From Leptospira haakeii (lineage in GTDB: Bacteria > Spirochaetota > Leptospiria > Leptospirales > Leptospiraceae), in NCBI RefSeq assembly GCF_002812045.1, contig NZ_NPEG01000005.1:124001-188000 (forward strand): a DNA stretch of 64,000 bases, in the 5' to 3' direction. Shown piece by piece: positions 27,162 to 36,990 of this stretch. The translations under genes and the position numbers were made by a program. The notes below the pieces were generated by a model that made no database searches, was not told where the DNA came from, and saw only the letters and a program-made list of their open reading frames with translations. The stretch's first letter is position 1. Every line of letters starts with the position of its first letter.

Positions 27162-28277
27162 ATGAAGATCAGAAGATATCTTTCAGAAGACTTTTCTTAT
27201 TCGAAATCCGGAGAAATCCGTAAACTTCGGACCTTTGACAATGACAAGTCCATCAGGATCCTGAGTATTTTCGCTCTTATAGTTTCTTGCATTCTTTTAA
27301 CTCAAAATACGCTTTCACCGGGAACCCCTGATGGAGGACATCTTCAATTCCTTTACAGCATAAGTTTTGGAAGTTCTGCATTATTCTCAAGTTTGATGTT
27401 AGCGGTTCTAGCCTTAAAGGACATAAAAGGTAAAAAACTCTCTTACTTCGCAATGATCGGCTATGTGGGCATTCTAACTTTCACAACAACTTTTGCGACT
27501 TTAGTCGATCAGTATCATACTTCCGATTATTCCGCTTTTTGTTTCGGATTACTTCTTCTTCCACTTTTCCTAAGGGCAAGTTTTTCGACTTACGTGATAA
27601 TTGTTCTTATCAACGTAATTTTTTTCTCGATCGGTTATAATTACATGATAGAGAGAGAACTGAGTTCCTCTGTCCTAACTCCAATCATCGCATTCTCCAT
27701 TGCAAGCGTAGGAGCAGCTATCAATGTAGAAGGTACCAGATTAAAAAGTAATCTTCTGCAGCTACAATTGGAAGAATCTAATAAAAATCTAAAAGAATTA
27801 TCGCATAAAGATTCCCTAACTGGCCTTTTCAATAGAAGACATTTAATGGAATCCTTAAGCACTCTTATGGCCGCTTCTAAAAGATATGATTTTCCTTTGT
27901 CAGTCCTTTTGCTCGATTTAGACCATTTCAAAAAGGCAAATGATTCCTTAGGGCACCAAGTGGGAGATAAGTTACTCGCAACAATCGGTAGATTATTGTC
28001 CGGATTAGTAAGAGATTGTGATGTAGCTGCACGTTATGGTGGAGAGGAATTCTGCGTAGTACTTTCTAATACTAACGTAGAAGGAGCTAAATTTGTAGCT
28101 GAAAGGATCCGAGCCCGAATAGAAACCGAAACCTTCGAAGAAATCCCTTGGACAATCACAGTAAGTATAGGTGTTGCTTCAAGAGAAAGTGATGAAACTC
28201 CTGAAGATTTCCTAAAAGCGGCAGATAAGAAATTATACGAATCAAAGGCCGCCGGAAGAAACAGAGTCTCCGCTTAA
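27162..28277 (+). CDS. Membrane diguanylate cyclase
   Basis: This protein makes cyclic di-GMP from two GTP. Five to six transmembrane helices span about residues 31-190, then a short coiled linker, then a GGDEF domain (about 212-371). The active site is GGEEF at 293-297. RDCD at 284-287 lies five residues before it, which is an intact RxxD product-inhibition I-site. The membrane part has no recognised sensor domain. The 3' end overlaps the convergent symporter gene by 36 bases. Confidence 0.95.
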   Translation: MKIRRYLSEDFSYSKSGEIRKLRTFDNDKSIRILSIFALIVSCILLTQNTLSPGTPDGGHLQFLYSISFGSSALFSSLMLAVLALKDIKGKKLSYFAMIGYVGILTFTTTFATLVDQYHTSDYSAFCFGLLLLPLFLRASFSTYVIIVLINVIFFSIGYNYMIERELSSSVLTPIIAFSIASVGAAINVEGTRLKSNLLQLQLEESNKNLKELSHKDSLTGLFNRRHLMESLSTLMAASKRYDFPLSVLLLDLDHFKKANDSLGHQVGDKLLATIGRLLSGLVRDCDVAARYGGEEFCVVLSNTNVEGAKFVAERIRARIETETFEEIPWTITVSIGVASRESDETPEDFLKAADKKLYESKAAGRNRVSA

Positions 28278-29684
28278 TTCCAGCTTCGGCTCAAATAAAG
28301 AAATTTTAATATATTTTCCCAAATATTGGCCTAAAAAGCTGACCCCTAAAGCCGGAATAGTCGGCGGCAACCATCCGGGGCCGAAAAATTTCAGGGATAG
28401 CCAAACGATCATCCCAGAGAACATAGCATAAACCGCGCCGGTTGCATTTGCCTCTTTCCAAAAAATGGCAGCAACTAAAGGAACAAAAAGAGAAACTAAA
28501 CTAATGGAAGAAGAATCAGCAACTAACTGATAAATATTCGTTTCACTCAATGCCATTCCAGTAGAAACAATCGTGACGATCAATACGGAAGAACGCATTA
28601 CTCTTAATAATAGTTTTTCAGAAGGATCTTTCAAAGTAGGTCGGATTAAATTTTCCCCTAAAACGGAAGCGGGAGCCAAGATCGCACCAGAAGCAGTGCT
28701 TAAGATTGCGGAAAGTAAAGCCCCAAAAAATAAGATCTGTATAAATAAAGTAGAATGTACTAATACAACATGTGGAAGTATCATCTGATTGTCGCCGGCC
28801 GCGATCTCAGGATATACTCTTCTTGCGAAATATCCCGCGAGCAAAGGAAGAAATGCTACAGTCAGATACATTCCTCCCCCCAAAAAAGAAGAATATACGG
28901 CGACCTTTTCAGATTTAGAAGACATTACTCTTTGGAAAATATCCTGCTGGGGAATAGAACCTAATCCTATTGTCATCCAAGCCGCAATGTATGCGAGAAC
29001 CGCTTCTGTTTCTAATGGAGGGAAGAAAGAAAAAAATCCAGGCTTCGCCGTCGCAATCACAGTTTGGAATCCACCCGCCTTACTTTGCAGATCCCAAACT
29101 AAAACTAAAAGCCCGACTATGATTAAAATGGTCTGTAAAAAATCCGTAATGGAGATCGCCCACATCCCTCCGATGTACGTGTAGATCAACACAACAACGG
29201 AAGCCAATAATATCCCTACATACATATCGAATCCGAATAAAGAATGGATAACTATACCCATTGCGACTAACTGAGCCGCGATCCAACCGAAATAAGAAGG
29301 GATCATAAATAATGCGGAAAGAAATTCTACCTTTCGACCAAAACGATTTTTGTATAAATCACCGAAGGTGAGAATATTCATTCGATACAATGGCTTAGCG
29401 AAAAATATACCTACTAAAAAAAGGCAAAGTGCTGCTCCGAAAGGATCCTCGATCACAGCCAGGATCCCTCCGTCCACAAACTTGGAAGAAGCTCCCATCA
29501 AAGTTTCCGAGCCGAACCAAGTAGCAAATAAAGCGGAAGATGCGAGTACTAGAGGAAGTCTTCTTCCCGCTAAAACATAGTCTTGGGAACTATTGATATA
29601 TCTAGACGCAAATGCCCCGATCAGAATAGTAACAAAGATATATAAAATTACGAAAAGGCCGAGCAATTCAGAATGTCCTAACAA
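28242..29684 (-). CDS. Sodium:solute symporter family protein
   Basis: A 480-residue inner membrane transporter with about 13 hydrophobic segments. The N-terminal SSQDYVLAGRRLPLVL with the following ATWFGSETLMG is characteristic of the SSS family (PutP/PanF/SGLT-like). The central GLGSIPQQDIFQRVMSSKSEKVA is another strong SSS motif. The solute is unknown. Its 3' coding end overlaps the diguanylate cyclase gene on the other strand by 36 bases, so both C-termini are encoded by shared DNA. Confidence 0.93.
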   Translation of the reverse strand: MLGHSELLGLFVILYIFVTILIGAFASRYINSSQDYVLAGRRLPLVLASSALFATWFGSETLMGASSKFVDGGILAVIEDPFGAALCLFLVGIFFAKPLYRMNILTFGDLYKNRFGRKVEFLSALFMIPSYFGWIAAQLVAMGIVIHSLFGFDMYVGILLASVVVLIYTYIGGMWAISITDFLQTILIIVGLLVLVWDLQSKAGGFQTVIATAKPGFFSFFPPLETEAVLAYIAAWMTIGLGSIPQQDIFQRVMSSKSEKVAVYSSFLGGGMYLTVAFLPLLAGYFARRVYPEIAAGDNQMILPHVVLVHSTLFIQILFFGALLSAILSTASGAILAPASVLGENLIRPTLKDPSEKLLLRVMRSSVLIVTIVSTGMALSETNIYQLVADSSSISLVSLFVPLVAAIFWKEANATGAVYAMFSGMIVWLSLKFFGPGWLPPTIPALGVSFLGQYLGKYIKISLFEPKLELSGDSVSSGGL

Positions 29685-29749
29685 AAAACTTCTTAATTGT
29701 GAACTTGAAATTCAGAGAATCAAAACGCAAGCGTTAATAAGAAAGATGA

Positions 29750-32700
29750 TCAATCTATATCCAAGATCAAAAGAGTGATATCATCCTGGATCGAACTTTT
29801 AGAAATGAAATTTTGGAGATCTGAAAGTATCCGTTCTGCCTGGATCTGAGGTTCAAATTGAGCATTAGATCTAATCGAATGCAAAAACCTTTCCTCTCCG
29901 TATTCTAATTTGTCCTCATCGAACTGTTCGTAGATCCCATCCGAAAAGAGAAAGATCCTAGCTCCGGATTCTATTTTATATTCTTCGGTTCTATATGGAT
30001 AATCTTTTACAAACCCTAAAATAGCACCTGTCTTAGGCATTTCTTCCGTTTGATAAGAGCGCACTAAAAATTGAGAGATATGACCTGCGGAGGCAAAATA
30101 TACTTTTTTCTCGGATAGATCCACATCACAGATCGCTCCGGTAAAATAGAGTGTTTTATATTTATTTAAAATAGAATTATTTAATCCGGAAAGTATTTCT
30201 CCCGGCTTTTCCAAAGAGGATTTTAAGCTCTCGTATTCTCCCTTGATCGCCATCGTAACCAGTGCCGCTTGGACTCCGTGACCAGTTGCATCCGCCAAGA
30301 AAAATCTATATTTTCCATTACTCAATCTGCATATATCATAGAAGTCACCTCCTACCTCATCCATAGGCAGGTAATTGACAGAATATCTCATACCCGGAAT
30401 ACTTTTTAATTCAGGAAGGATACTTCTTTGGATCTTTTGGGAATACAACATATCCTTTCGGATAATGGAAAGTGATCTAGCCAACTCCTCCGTTCTTTCG
30501 TTTACTTTTCTTTCCAGTTCGGAGTTCATACGAGTGATATCCTCATATAATTTTGCATTCTCTAATGAAATTGCAGCCTGAGCAGAGAGTATCTCCAGAA
30601 TTTCCAATCTATGCTCATCGAAGATCCCTGCGGTAAGCCGATTCTCTAAATAAAGAACACATAATGTTCTTCCTTGTTTTGTGATCGGCATACATAATAA
30701 AGATTTGGGCTTACTTCTTTTAATATAAGGATTTACCGAATAAAACGAGTCCTTAGCTGCATCTGAAATCAAAACCTTCTGCCCGGAACGAAAACAGAAA
30801 TATACTACTTCCAAAGGAAGTAAATGTCCTGCCTCATCCAGAGAGATAGGCTTAGGTAAAAATCCAGGCTCTTCTATATCTGAGCCTGCCATCAAAAACA
30901 GCTCTTTGTTTTGAGGAAGAATTAAGAAACCCCTGGTCGCCGCAGCATTTTCCATAATAGTACGGATAAGCTGTCGTAATAATTCACCTAGCTCAATTAC
31001 TCCTGAAATACTTTGAGAAGCCTTAAGCACAGTCCTTAAATCCAAACTGAAAGATGTGGAAAGCATAGAATCTGCTAAAATTTTTTCCACAGAACGTTTT
31101 GGAGTCCCTTGAGGACGAAGTAATTCTCCGTATTCATCCCGGAGTAAATTTACGATAGATTTTGCTCCCCAAGATCCGTAGAGTCGAACTGCATTTTGCA
31201 TTAAAAACTTTCCGTAGGAGGTCCTACCTTGCGTTAAACTCCATTCTGCTACATGTTGGTATACGACAGCCTTTCTAAAATCGTTAGGTTCTGACTCTAC
31301 CTGCTGCATAGCCATATCAAAGTACTTGGATGCATTCTCATTTCTTCCTGCGTAATCTTCGTAAAGCCCTGCCAATACAAAATAGAATAATTGGAAACTA
31401 GGCGGATAGATCCTTGACCAAAGTTTAAATAAATATAAAGAATATCTGAAGAAAAATTTTTCAGTTATCTTTAACTTCCTCTTACGTAATTTCAGAAGCC
31501 CTAAAGACCTATAAAATCTATATTCCGAATAGATAAACATGATCCTGGATTTTTCAAGATCAGGATGGTACTTTTTAAAAATTCTCTCAGCTTCTAAATA
31601 ATAACCGGAGAGATATGCCAAAGATCCAAATAAAGTCGCATACCAAGAATTAGCAGTTCCATTTCCTGCAGATTCCAAAACTCTGGATTCGAATTCCTGA
31701 TCCGTGTATAAATTGTCTTTGTATCTTACTGTTTCGGTAGATTTTCCTTCCAAACGATCCAGATATGAATCTGATGAATGAAGCATAATCATTAGAATAT
31801 CGTAATTTAGTTTAGAGCCTCTATCTAGATTTTCTCTAATCTTTTCCCTATAGGAAATCGAATTTTCAGAGGAGTATAATTGGTTTGTGTTCTGAGAAAA
31901 AAGTGCAAATGCGGCCCAGAGATAATCTCCGTACTGCATACATTTATGAAATGCTTCTTCCGTATAGTCCACTATGGAACGGAAAGGATACATAAAATAA
32001 TCTAAAAGAATGGTACGACCGAATACGAATCTTCCGTAAAGTTCATCTGATTTAAACTTTTTTAATATCTTTTCCGCCAGCGTCCAATATCTCATGGATT
32101 GCTGGAAATTCCCATTGATGGAAAGAAGGATAGAACCAAATCCGGCGTAACCGAAAAAGCTAAATGGAGCATTTCCTTCTTTTAGGGTAAGGTTGATCAG
32201 CTTTAAATAAATGTAAGCCATCACCTTCATATCCATATGTTTTCCGTAATTCAGAAGGTTCACTAAAATGTTTAAGGCTTCTGTTTTATATGGATCTTTG
32301 CTATCTTTTGCATTTACCAATTTTTCAGGAGATCTTCCTCTGCTGTAAAAGACCATCTTTAGTACTTCACCGAATACTGCCAAAAACCCCGGCTTCTCTT
32401 TAAAACCTATTCCAAGAGATTGTAATGCTTTGATCCCGATCTTGGAAGCAGAATCCAAATCGTTATAAACGTTCATCACTTCCAGTTGCATTAGATAAAC
32501 GTCTGCTTTTTCGGATGGACTATTGAGTTTGGAAAGTAGATCGGATACTATCTTCTCCGCCTCTTCTCTCCTGGATAAATAATATGCGGATTCAGCAAGG
32601 GACTTTAAGATATGGATCGCATTCTTTCTATCCTTCTGCCAATAAGAGTCTTTAAGTTGAGATGCAAGTAAGCTGAAAAAAGAATAGGAAGATTCGTAAG

Positions 32701-35026
32701 CAGCGCCGGATTTTGCGGAATTACCTGCGAGTATCGTATAATGGAAGAAGTCCTCATTCTCTTGTCCGTTTGTGTATAATTCCTTGGAACGCAGAAGATG
32801 ATTTGCAATATCTAGGATTTGTTCGGACCCGCCTGAAGATTTTTCACGTTCTATTAATAATTTCGCAAGTGTATTATGGATTCTTGCTTTTTCTGCGGAG
32901 TCCGTTGCATCCAAAATACTTTGGATCATTCTATCATGTGAAAAATGGAATTGAACATTCGAAAGAGAAGAATACATTCCGGACTCTTCTATCCTTCTTT
33001 GAGAAATATACTGTAATGCCGGGAACAACATGTTTCCCGATTCTCTATAAAATACGATCCCTTCTCTAACCGCTTCTCGAATTCCTCTAGACAAAACTCC
33101 AGGTCTAGTCCTGAAAAAATCGTACATATCTTTCAAATCGAATTTTGCGCCGATACAGGCTCCTACTCTCAAAACCTCCAAGGTTTCATCCGGGAGTTTA
33201 CCGACCTTGTCTAAGAATAAGTCTAAAACGTTATCCGTAACCGTCCTTTGCAAAAGCCGGTCCCAATCCACTCGATGATAGGCAGTTTTTGGATCGAAAC
33301 TCAGACATCCTTCTTCATATAAGGATCTCAAGAATTGATGCAAAAATAAAGGATTTCCTCCGGTTTTAGAAACCAAAACTTCCGCAAGCCTATTCGCATC
33401 TTCCGCAGAAACATGAATACTATCAGACACATATTTAAAAACACTATGCTCGTTCAGAGGAGAAAGGCGTATCTCTTTCAAATCTAAACCCGGGGAACCT
33501 TGTTTTACATTCACATTCGGGAAGAAGTCTGCGTCTTCTGAACGACTGGTAAGGACAAATAATAATCCTTCCCAATCTTCACTGCTCAATATAAATTCAA
33601 GTAACGCAATGGAAGCAGAATCCGCCCATTGCAGATCATCCACTAGAATGATAGCGGGATTTTTTCGATCAAAACAAAGAGTTAAAAATCTGAGAGCGAC
33701 TGCAAATAGGATCTTTTCATCCTTCTGTCTTTTATTTGTTTTTGCAGGTATTTCTATTCCTAAAGTTTTTCCTAGATCAGGTAAAAATTGCGTTAGGATC
33801 TCTATATTATCCCCTAAAGTTTCCTTTATAAAATTCTTAAGTAGAATGATCTCTTCTTCTTTTTTCTGGAGAATCCTCCTTAAAAGATCATCCATGATCT
33901 GGCGAAATGCGTAATAGGGGATCTCTTTTTTATCTTCTTCGAATTTACCGCGCAATAGAACTACGGAATAAATATCCAGATAAGTGATCGCATCTTCTAC
34001 TAGAGCAGTTTTTCCAGTACCCGATTTACCTCCGATGAATATTGCGGACCTTCTTCCGTTAGTTACATTTACTATTCCGGATTCGATCTCTTTTCTTTCT
34101 CTATCCCTATCATAGATACGAGGAGAATCCCGAAAGCCTACCTTTCTTTCATAAACTCCCGGAACAAACTCGGATAATTTACGTTTGGACTTTAAAGAAT
34201 CCTTAATACTCTTTAGATCATGTATAAGGTTCTCCAAAGAGAAGTATCTCTCTTCCGGCATCTTAGAGAGCAATTTGTCCACCAAAGTGGAGATTGCAGT
34301 AGGAACATCTTCCCTCTTCTTCACTAGGGAAACGGGAGATCTTGCGATATGATAATGGACCATCTCTAATGGATCTTCCGTTTCGAATGGAGGAGTTCCG
34401 GAAATTATCTTATAGAATAAAGCTCCTAAAGAATATGCATCCGATCTGAAATCGACCGGACGATTCAGCCTTCCTGTATTCTCGGGAGAACAATATGGTA
34501 AGATATCGAATGTATATCTGAGAGGCGCATAACTTCCCTTCTCGGAAAGAAGAAGAGAAGCTCCACCCAACCAAGCAAGTTTTGTCTCTCCTGTATCCGG
34601 GTTATAAAAAAATGCTCTCGGAGAAATTTGATTATGAACAATTCCGAAAGAATGTAATTTTGCAAGATTCTCAGTGATCGCTAATGCTATTTCTAAAAAG
34701 GTTTCTAGTGAAATCGATTCTGCCAAACTTTGGTGGAGAAGTTTAGAAGGAATATTTTCGTACACCAAACAGATACCATCGGAATTTTCAAACATATCTT
34801 CCGGTTTGAGAATACCAGGATCGCTAACCAATTTTCCCAATTCGAATTCATTCAAGAAGTACACCGAAGAGGTTTCTCTCCCCTCCGGTCTTTGTACTCG
34901 AATGATCTTTGGTTCTCTGGTCCTGCCGAATTTTCCTCTATATGTTTGAGAAAAACTGTCCTCGTACAATAATTCCCCTAATTCATAAGGAACTCTGTCT
35001 GTGGACAAATCCTGAGTAGTTTCCAA
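29750..35026 (-). CDS. Kinase-like / STAND ATPase / GAF / SpoIIE phosphatase multidomain protein
   Basis: A 1758-residue signalling protein. The order is a protein kinase-like domain (about 15-285), an AAA/STAND ATPase with Walker A GGKSGTGKT (332-340) and Walker B IILVDDLQWAD (about 459-469), a long helical TPR-like region, a GAF domain (about 1370-1520), a coiled coil, and a SpoIIE phosphatase (about 1560-1758; GGDFYD, LADATGHG, DDITLLIL). The kinase domain lacks key residues: the Lys position reads IIRVQ, HRD is HNQ (131-133) and DFG is WLG (152-154). It is probably a pseudokinase. The start is a TTG at 35026, since no ATG lies nearby. It may share an operon with the two genes upstream. 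Confidence 0.9.
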   Translation of the reverse strand: METTQDLSTDRVPYELGELLYEDSFSQTYRGKFGRTREPKIIRVQRPEGRETSSVYFLNEFELGKLVSDPGILKPEDMFENSDGICLVYENIPSKLLHQSLAESISLETFLEIALAITENLAKLHSFGIVHNQISPRAFFYNPDTGETKLAWLGGASLLLSEKGSYAPLRYTFDILPYCSPENTGRLNRPVDFRSDAYSLGALFYKIISGTPPFETEDPLEMVHYHIARSPVSLVKKREDVPTAISTLVDKLLSKMPEERYFSLENLIHDLKSIKDSLKSKRKLSEFVPGVYERKVGFRDSPRIYDRDRERKEIESGIVNVTNGRRSAIFIGGKSGTGKTALVEDAITYLDIYSVVLLRGKFEEDKKEIPYYAFRQIMDDLLRRILQKKEEEIILLKNFIKETLGDNIEILTQFLPDLGKTLGIEIPAKTNKRQKDEKILFAVALRFLTLCFDRKNPAIILVDDLQWADSASIALLEFILSSEDWEGLLFVLTSRSEDADFFPNVNVKQGSPGLDLKEIRLSPLNEHSVFKYVSDSIHVSAEDANRLAEVLVSKTGGNPLFLHQFLRSLYEEGCLSFDPKTAYHRVDWDRLLQRTVTDNVLDLFLDKVGKLPDETLEVLRVGACIGAKFDLKDMYDFFRTRPGVLSRGIREAVREGIVFYRESGNMLFPALQYISQRRIEESGMYSSLSNVQFHFSHDRMIQSILDATDSAEKARIHNTLAKLLIEREKSSGGSEQILDIANHLLRSKELYTNGQENEDFFHYTILAGNSAKSGAAYESSYSFFSLLASQLKDSYWQKDRKNAIHILKSLAESAYYLSRREEAEKIVSDLLSKLNSPSEKADVYLMQLEVMNVYNDLDSASKIGIKALQSLGIGFKEKPGFLAVFGEVLKMVFYSRGRSPEKLVNAKDSKDPYKTEALNILVNLLNYGKHMDMKVMAYIYLKLINLTLKEGNAPFSFFGYAGFGSILLSINGNFQQSMRYWTLAEKILKKFKSDELYGRFVFGRTILLDYFMYPFRSIVDYTEEAFHKCMQYGDYLWAAFALFSQNTNQLYSSENSISYREKIRENLDRGSKLNYDILMIMLHSSDSYLDRLEGKSTETVRYKDNLYTDQEFESRVLESAGNGTANSWYATLFGSLAYLSGYYLEAERIFKKYHPDLEKSRIMFIYSEYRFYRSLGLLKLRKRKLKITEKFFFRYSLYLFKLWSRIYPPSFQLFYFVLAGLYEDYAGRNENASKYFDMAMQQVESEPNDFRKAVVYQHVAEWSLTQGRTSYGKFLMQNAVRLYGSWGAKSIVNLLRDEYGELLRPQGTPKRSVEKILADSMLSTSFSLDLRTVLKASQSISGVIELGELLRQLIRTIMENAAATRGFLILPQNKELFLMAGSDIEEPGFLPKPISLDEAGHLLPLEVVYFCFRSGQKVLISDAAKDSFYSVNPYIKRSKPKSLLCMPITKQGRTLCVLYLENRLTAGIFDEHRLEILEILSAQAAISLENAKLYEDITRMNSELERKVNERTEELARSLSIIRKDMLYSQKIQRSILPELKSIPGMRYSVNYLPMDEVGGDFYDICRLSNGKYRFFLADATGHGVQAALVTMAIKGEYESLKSSLEKPGEILSGLNNSILNKYKTLYFTGAICDVDLSEKKVYFASAGHISQFLVRSYQTEEMPKTGAILGFVKDYPYRTEEYKIESGARIFLFSDGIYEQFDEDKLEYGEERFLHSIRSNAQFEPQIQAERILSDLQNFISKSSIQDDITLLILDID

Positions 35027-35083
35027 TTTTATCTTTTTCGAAACCTATGGCCTCGAAACCTCACCCGAACTAAATTCTAAAGT

Positions 35084-35764
35084 TCACACTTTAGAGGGCG
35101 AATACTTTTGGCGTGTAAAGATCCAAACATAATAAATGTCTGCTATAGTTCCAAGCCCGCTCAGTACTTGAACAAAGTACTTATCCGGAAAGTATAGAAA
35201 GATGAAGATTGTAAAGAATCCGTTGCCTAAAAACTTTGCCCAAGAAACAGGATAGGAGAACATGTTCGGATCTCCAGTTTTTAAGAAAAGGATCGGATAC
35301 ATTACCGAAATGATCAGGCTCAAGATATAAGCCGAATTAGATCCGGTAAATAGATCATAACCTCCCTTATAGAAAGTATAGATCAATAGCCCCCAAGACA
35401 CCACCAAAATGCCCAAAAGGAATTTATATCCCTTGTCCGTCATTGGCAAGGAAATTTGTTTTTTACCGAATCGGATTACCTGATAGAAAATCACTATGTC
35501 CAATACGAATCCAAGTCTATAGCCCCAAAGTAATATCGCGCCCATTGGCTCTTTGAAGCAAAAGCCCCATAATAATTCCCAAATAATGTTCCCACAGGCG
35601 ATAAAAACGGGCATCTCGACGAATTTTTTCTTAAATGGTTCTATTAAAAGAACTGCATACATATAGGCCCAAAAAACTACACCTAGTAGCAGGAAAATAT
35701 TCTCAATAAGCGTATAACGTCCGAAATACTCCGGATCCGTCGCTAAGGTCTGCCAAAAACTCAT
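35084..35764 (-). CDS. Seven-helix membrane protein, possibly of the PaxB-like terpene cyclase type
   Basis: A 226-residue integral membrane protein with about seven hydrophobic helices. The segment GNIIWELLWGF, followed by LGFVLDIVIFYQVIRFGK, resembles the pattern of small membrane terpene cyclases of the PaxB/AtmB kind (G-N-x-x-W-E, then L-D-x-x-x-Y). This is a weak resemblance recalled from memory. The gene follows the MpaB/Lcp-like oxygenase by three bases, so they are an operon. It could equally be an unrelated membrane protein. Confidence 0.6.
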   Translation of the reverse strand: MSFWQTLATDPEYFGRYTLIENIFLLLGVVFWAYMYAVLLIEPFKKKFVEMPVFIACGNIIWELLWGFCFKEPMGAILLWGYRLGFVLDIVIFYQVIRFGKKQISLPMTDKGYKFLLGILVVSWGLLIYTFYKGGYDLFTGSNSAYILSLIISVMYPILFLKTGDPNMFSYPVSWAKFLGNGFFTIFIFLYFPDKYFVQVLSGLGTIADIYYVWIFTRQKYSPSKV

Positions 35765-35767
35765 CCT

Positions 35768-36892
35768 TTATAGTCTCCAATTCTCTCTTAATGAAGGCGG
35801 GATCCAGAACCTGGCTTTTTTTCCGCCGTAATAAAAATGATCCATAGAAAAAAGAAGTTTGGAAGCAAAATAAGCGACTAACTTGCCGAAACCTTCATCG
35901 TCATCTACATGAGAGTCTATATCCTTAAAGATCTTTTCCATAAAATAACCCAAAGGATTTTTAGGAGGCCATCCTAACCCAAGCACTTCACTTGTTTTTT
36001 GTCCCATATATGTTTGCAGAAAAAATAATGGAAGATTATCGAATAAATTTCCCGGAAGCATATACTCCATAAAGTCCAGCAGGGATTTTGCAAGTATCTT
36101 GCCTGCATCCGAAGGTTTTTGTTGATCATTAAATATCGACTCGCCTAAAGAATGTGCGACATCATATCCTTCCGGACAAAGTTCAGGTTTTACTCCAATA
36201 AAATGTCCAACTACTCTCCATAGATGAATGTAGGCGTCTTTTTCTTCCTGGCTGAGTTTTAAAGAGGATTGACCAAGACCTTCTACCACTAAACTTGAAA
36301 AAGATTGTAGAGTTCCCGCCATATCTTCTTGGTTGATCGGTTGTCCCCAAGCAGGGTCCCAGTCTTTTCCTTTTCCAAGAAAATATCTAATAGATGCGTG
36401 CATTAATCTTACTTTTTGAGCGGTGCGAATCCCTTTCCCTTGAGGTCCCAGTCCATTTTCTTGAGCAACAGAGATAACAAACTGAGTTGTTTCCATCAAT
36501 CTTCGATTAACTCCGTCTATTACACCATTCTGTTCTATTAATCTTCCAGTTTTGTAAAGTACCTGTGCCCCATCTCCACAAGAGTATGCCATGGGAAGAG
36601 ACTTAACACAAAGCATCATTAAGATCTGAGGACCATAAAGGGTAAATAGCTGCTCTCCTTTTGCTATCTTACTTTTATCCGCCCAAGAAGGAAGATCTTC
36701 CGTCTCATAAAAATATTTTTCAAGATAGTCCGGTAAACCGGCAGGAATTGGATCCGAATTCCTGGAAAGCGCATCAAAAAAGAGCATCGTTTTTTCTCTA
36801 TCAAAGGCGGATTCAGTAAAATATTTTGTGACTATTTCATCCGCCAACGGATCAGTTTCTTTTCGTAATGCGCGTAACTCGCTCGAATTCAT
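35768..36892 (-). CDS. DUF2236 / MpaB-Lcp family oxygenase-like protein
   Basis: A 374-residue protein of the family that includes latex clearing protein (a b-type heme oxygenase) and MpaB. Helices around GEQLFTLYGPQILMMLCV and a central KVRLMHASIRYFL are visible. In the latter, R162, H165 and R169 would fit the heme-site region. The segment LWRVVGHFIGV is also typical. No signal peptide is seen. It is translated just before the seven-helix membrane protein. A joint role in oxidising isoprenoid or lipid substrates is inference. Confidence 0.82.
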   Translation of the reverse strand: MNSSELRALRKETDPLADEIVTKYFTESAFDREKTMLFFDALSRNSDPIPAGLPDYLEKYFYETEDLPSWADKSKIAKGEQLFTLYGPQILMMLCVKSLPMAYSCGDGAQVLYKTGRLIEQNGVIDGVNRRLMETTQFVISVAQENGLGPQGKGIRTAQKVRLMHASIRYFLGKGKDWDPAWGQPINQEDMAGTLQSFSSLVVEGLGQSSLKLSQEEKDAYIHLWRVVGHFIGVKPELCPEGYDVAHSLGESIFNDQQKPSDAGKILAKSLLDFMEYMLPGNLFDNLPLFFLQTYMGQKTSEVLGLGWPPKNPLGYFMEKIFKDIDSHVDDDEGFGKLVAYFASKLLFSMDHFYYGGKKARFWIPPSLRENWRL

Positions 36893-36990
36893 TCTAAAGC
36901 CTAACCTTGTATCAGGAATGCGCCAGTTTTATATTTTGAATTTTAAAAAGAAAGCACTTGTAAAAAAAACCGTAACGAATTCCTTGAAGC

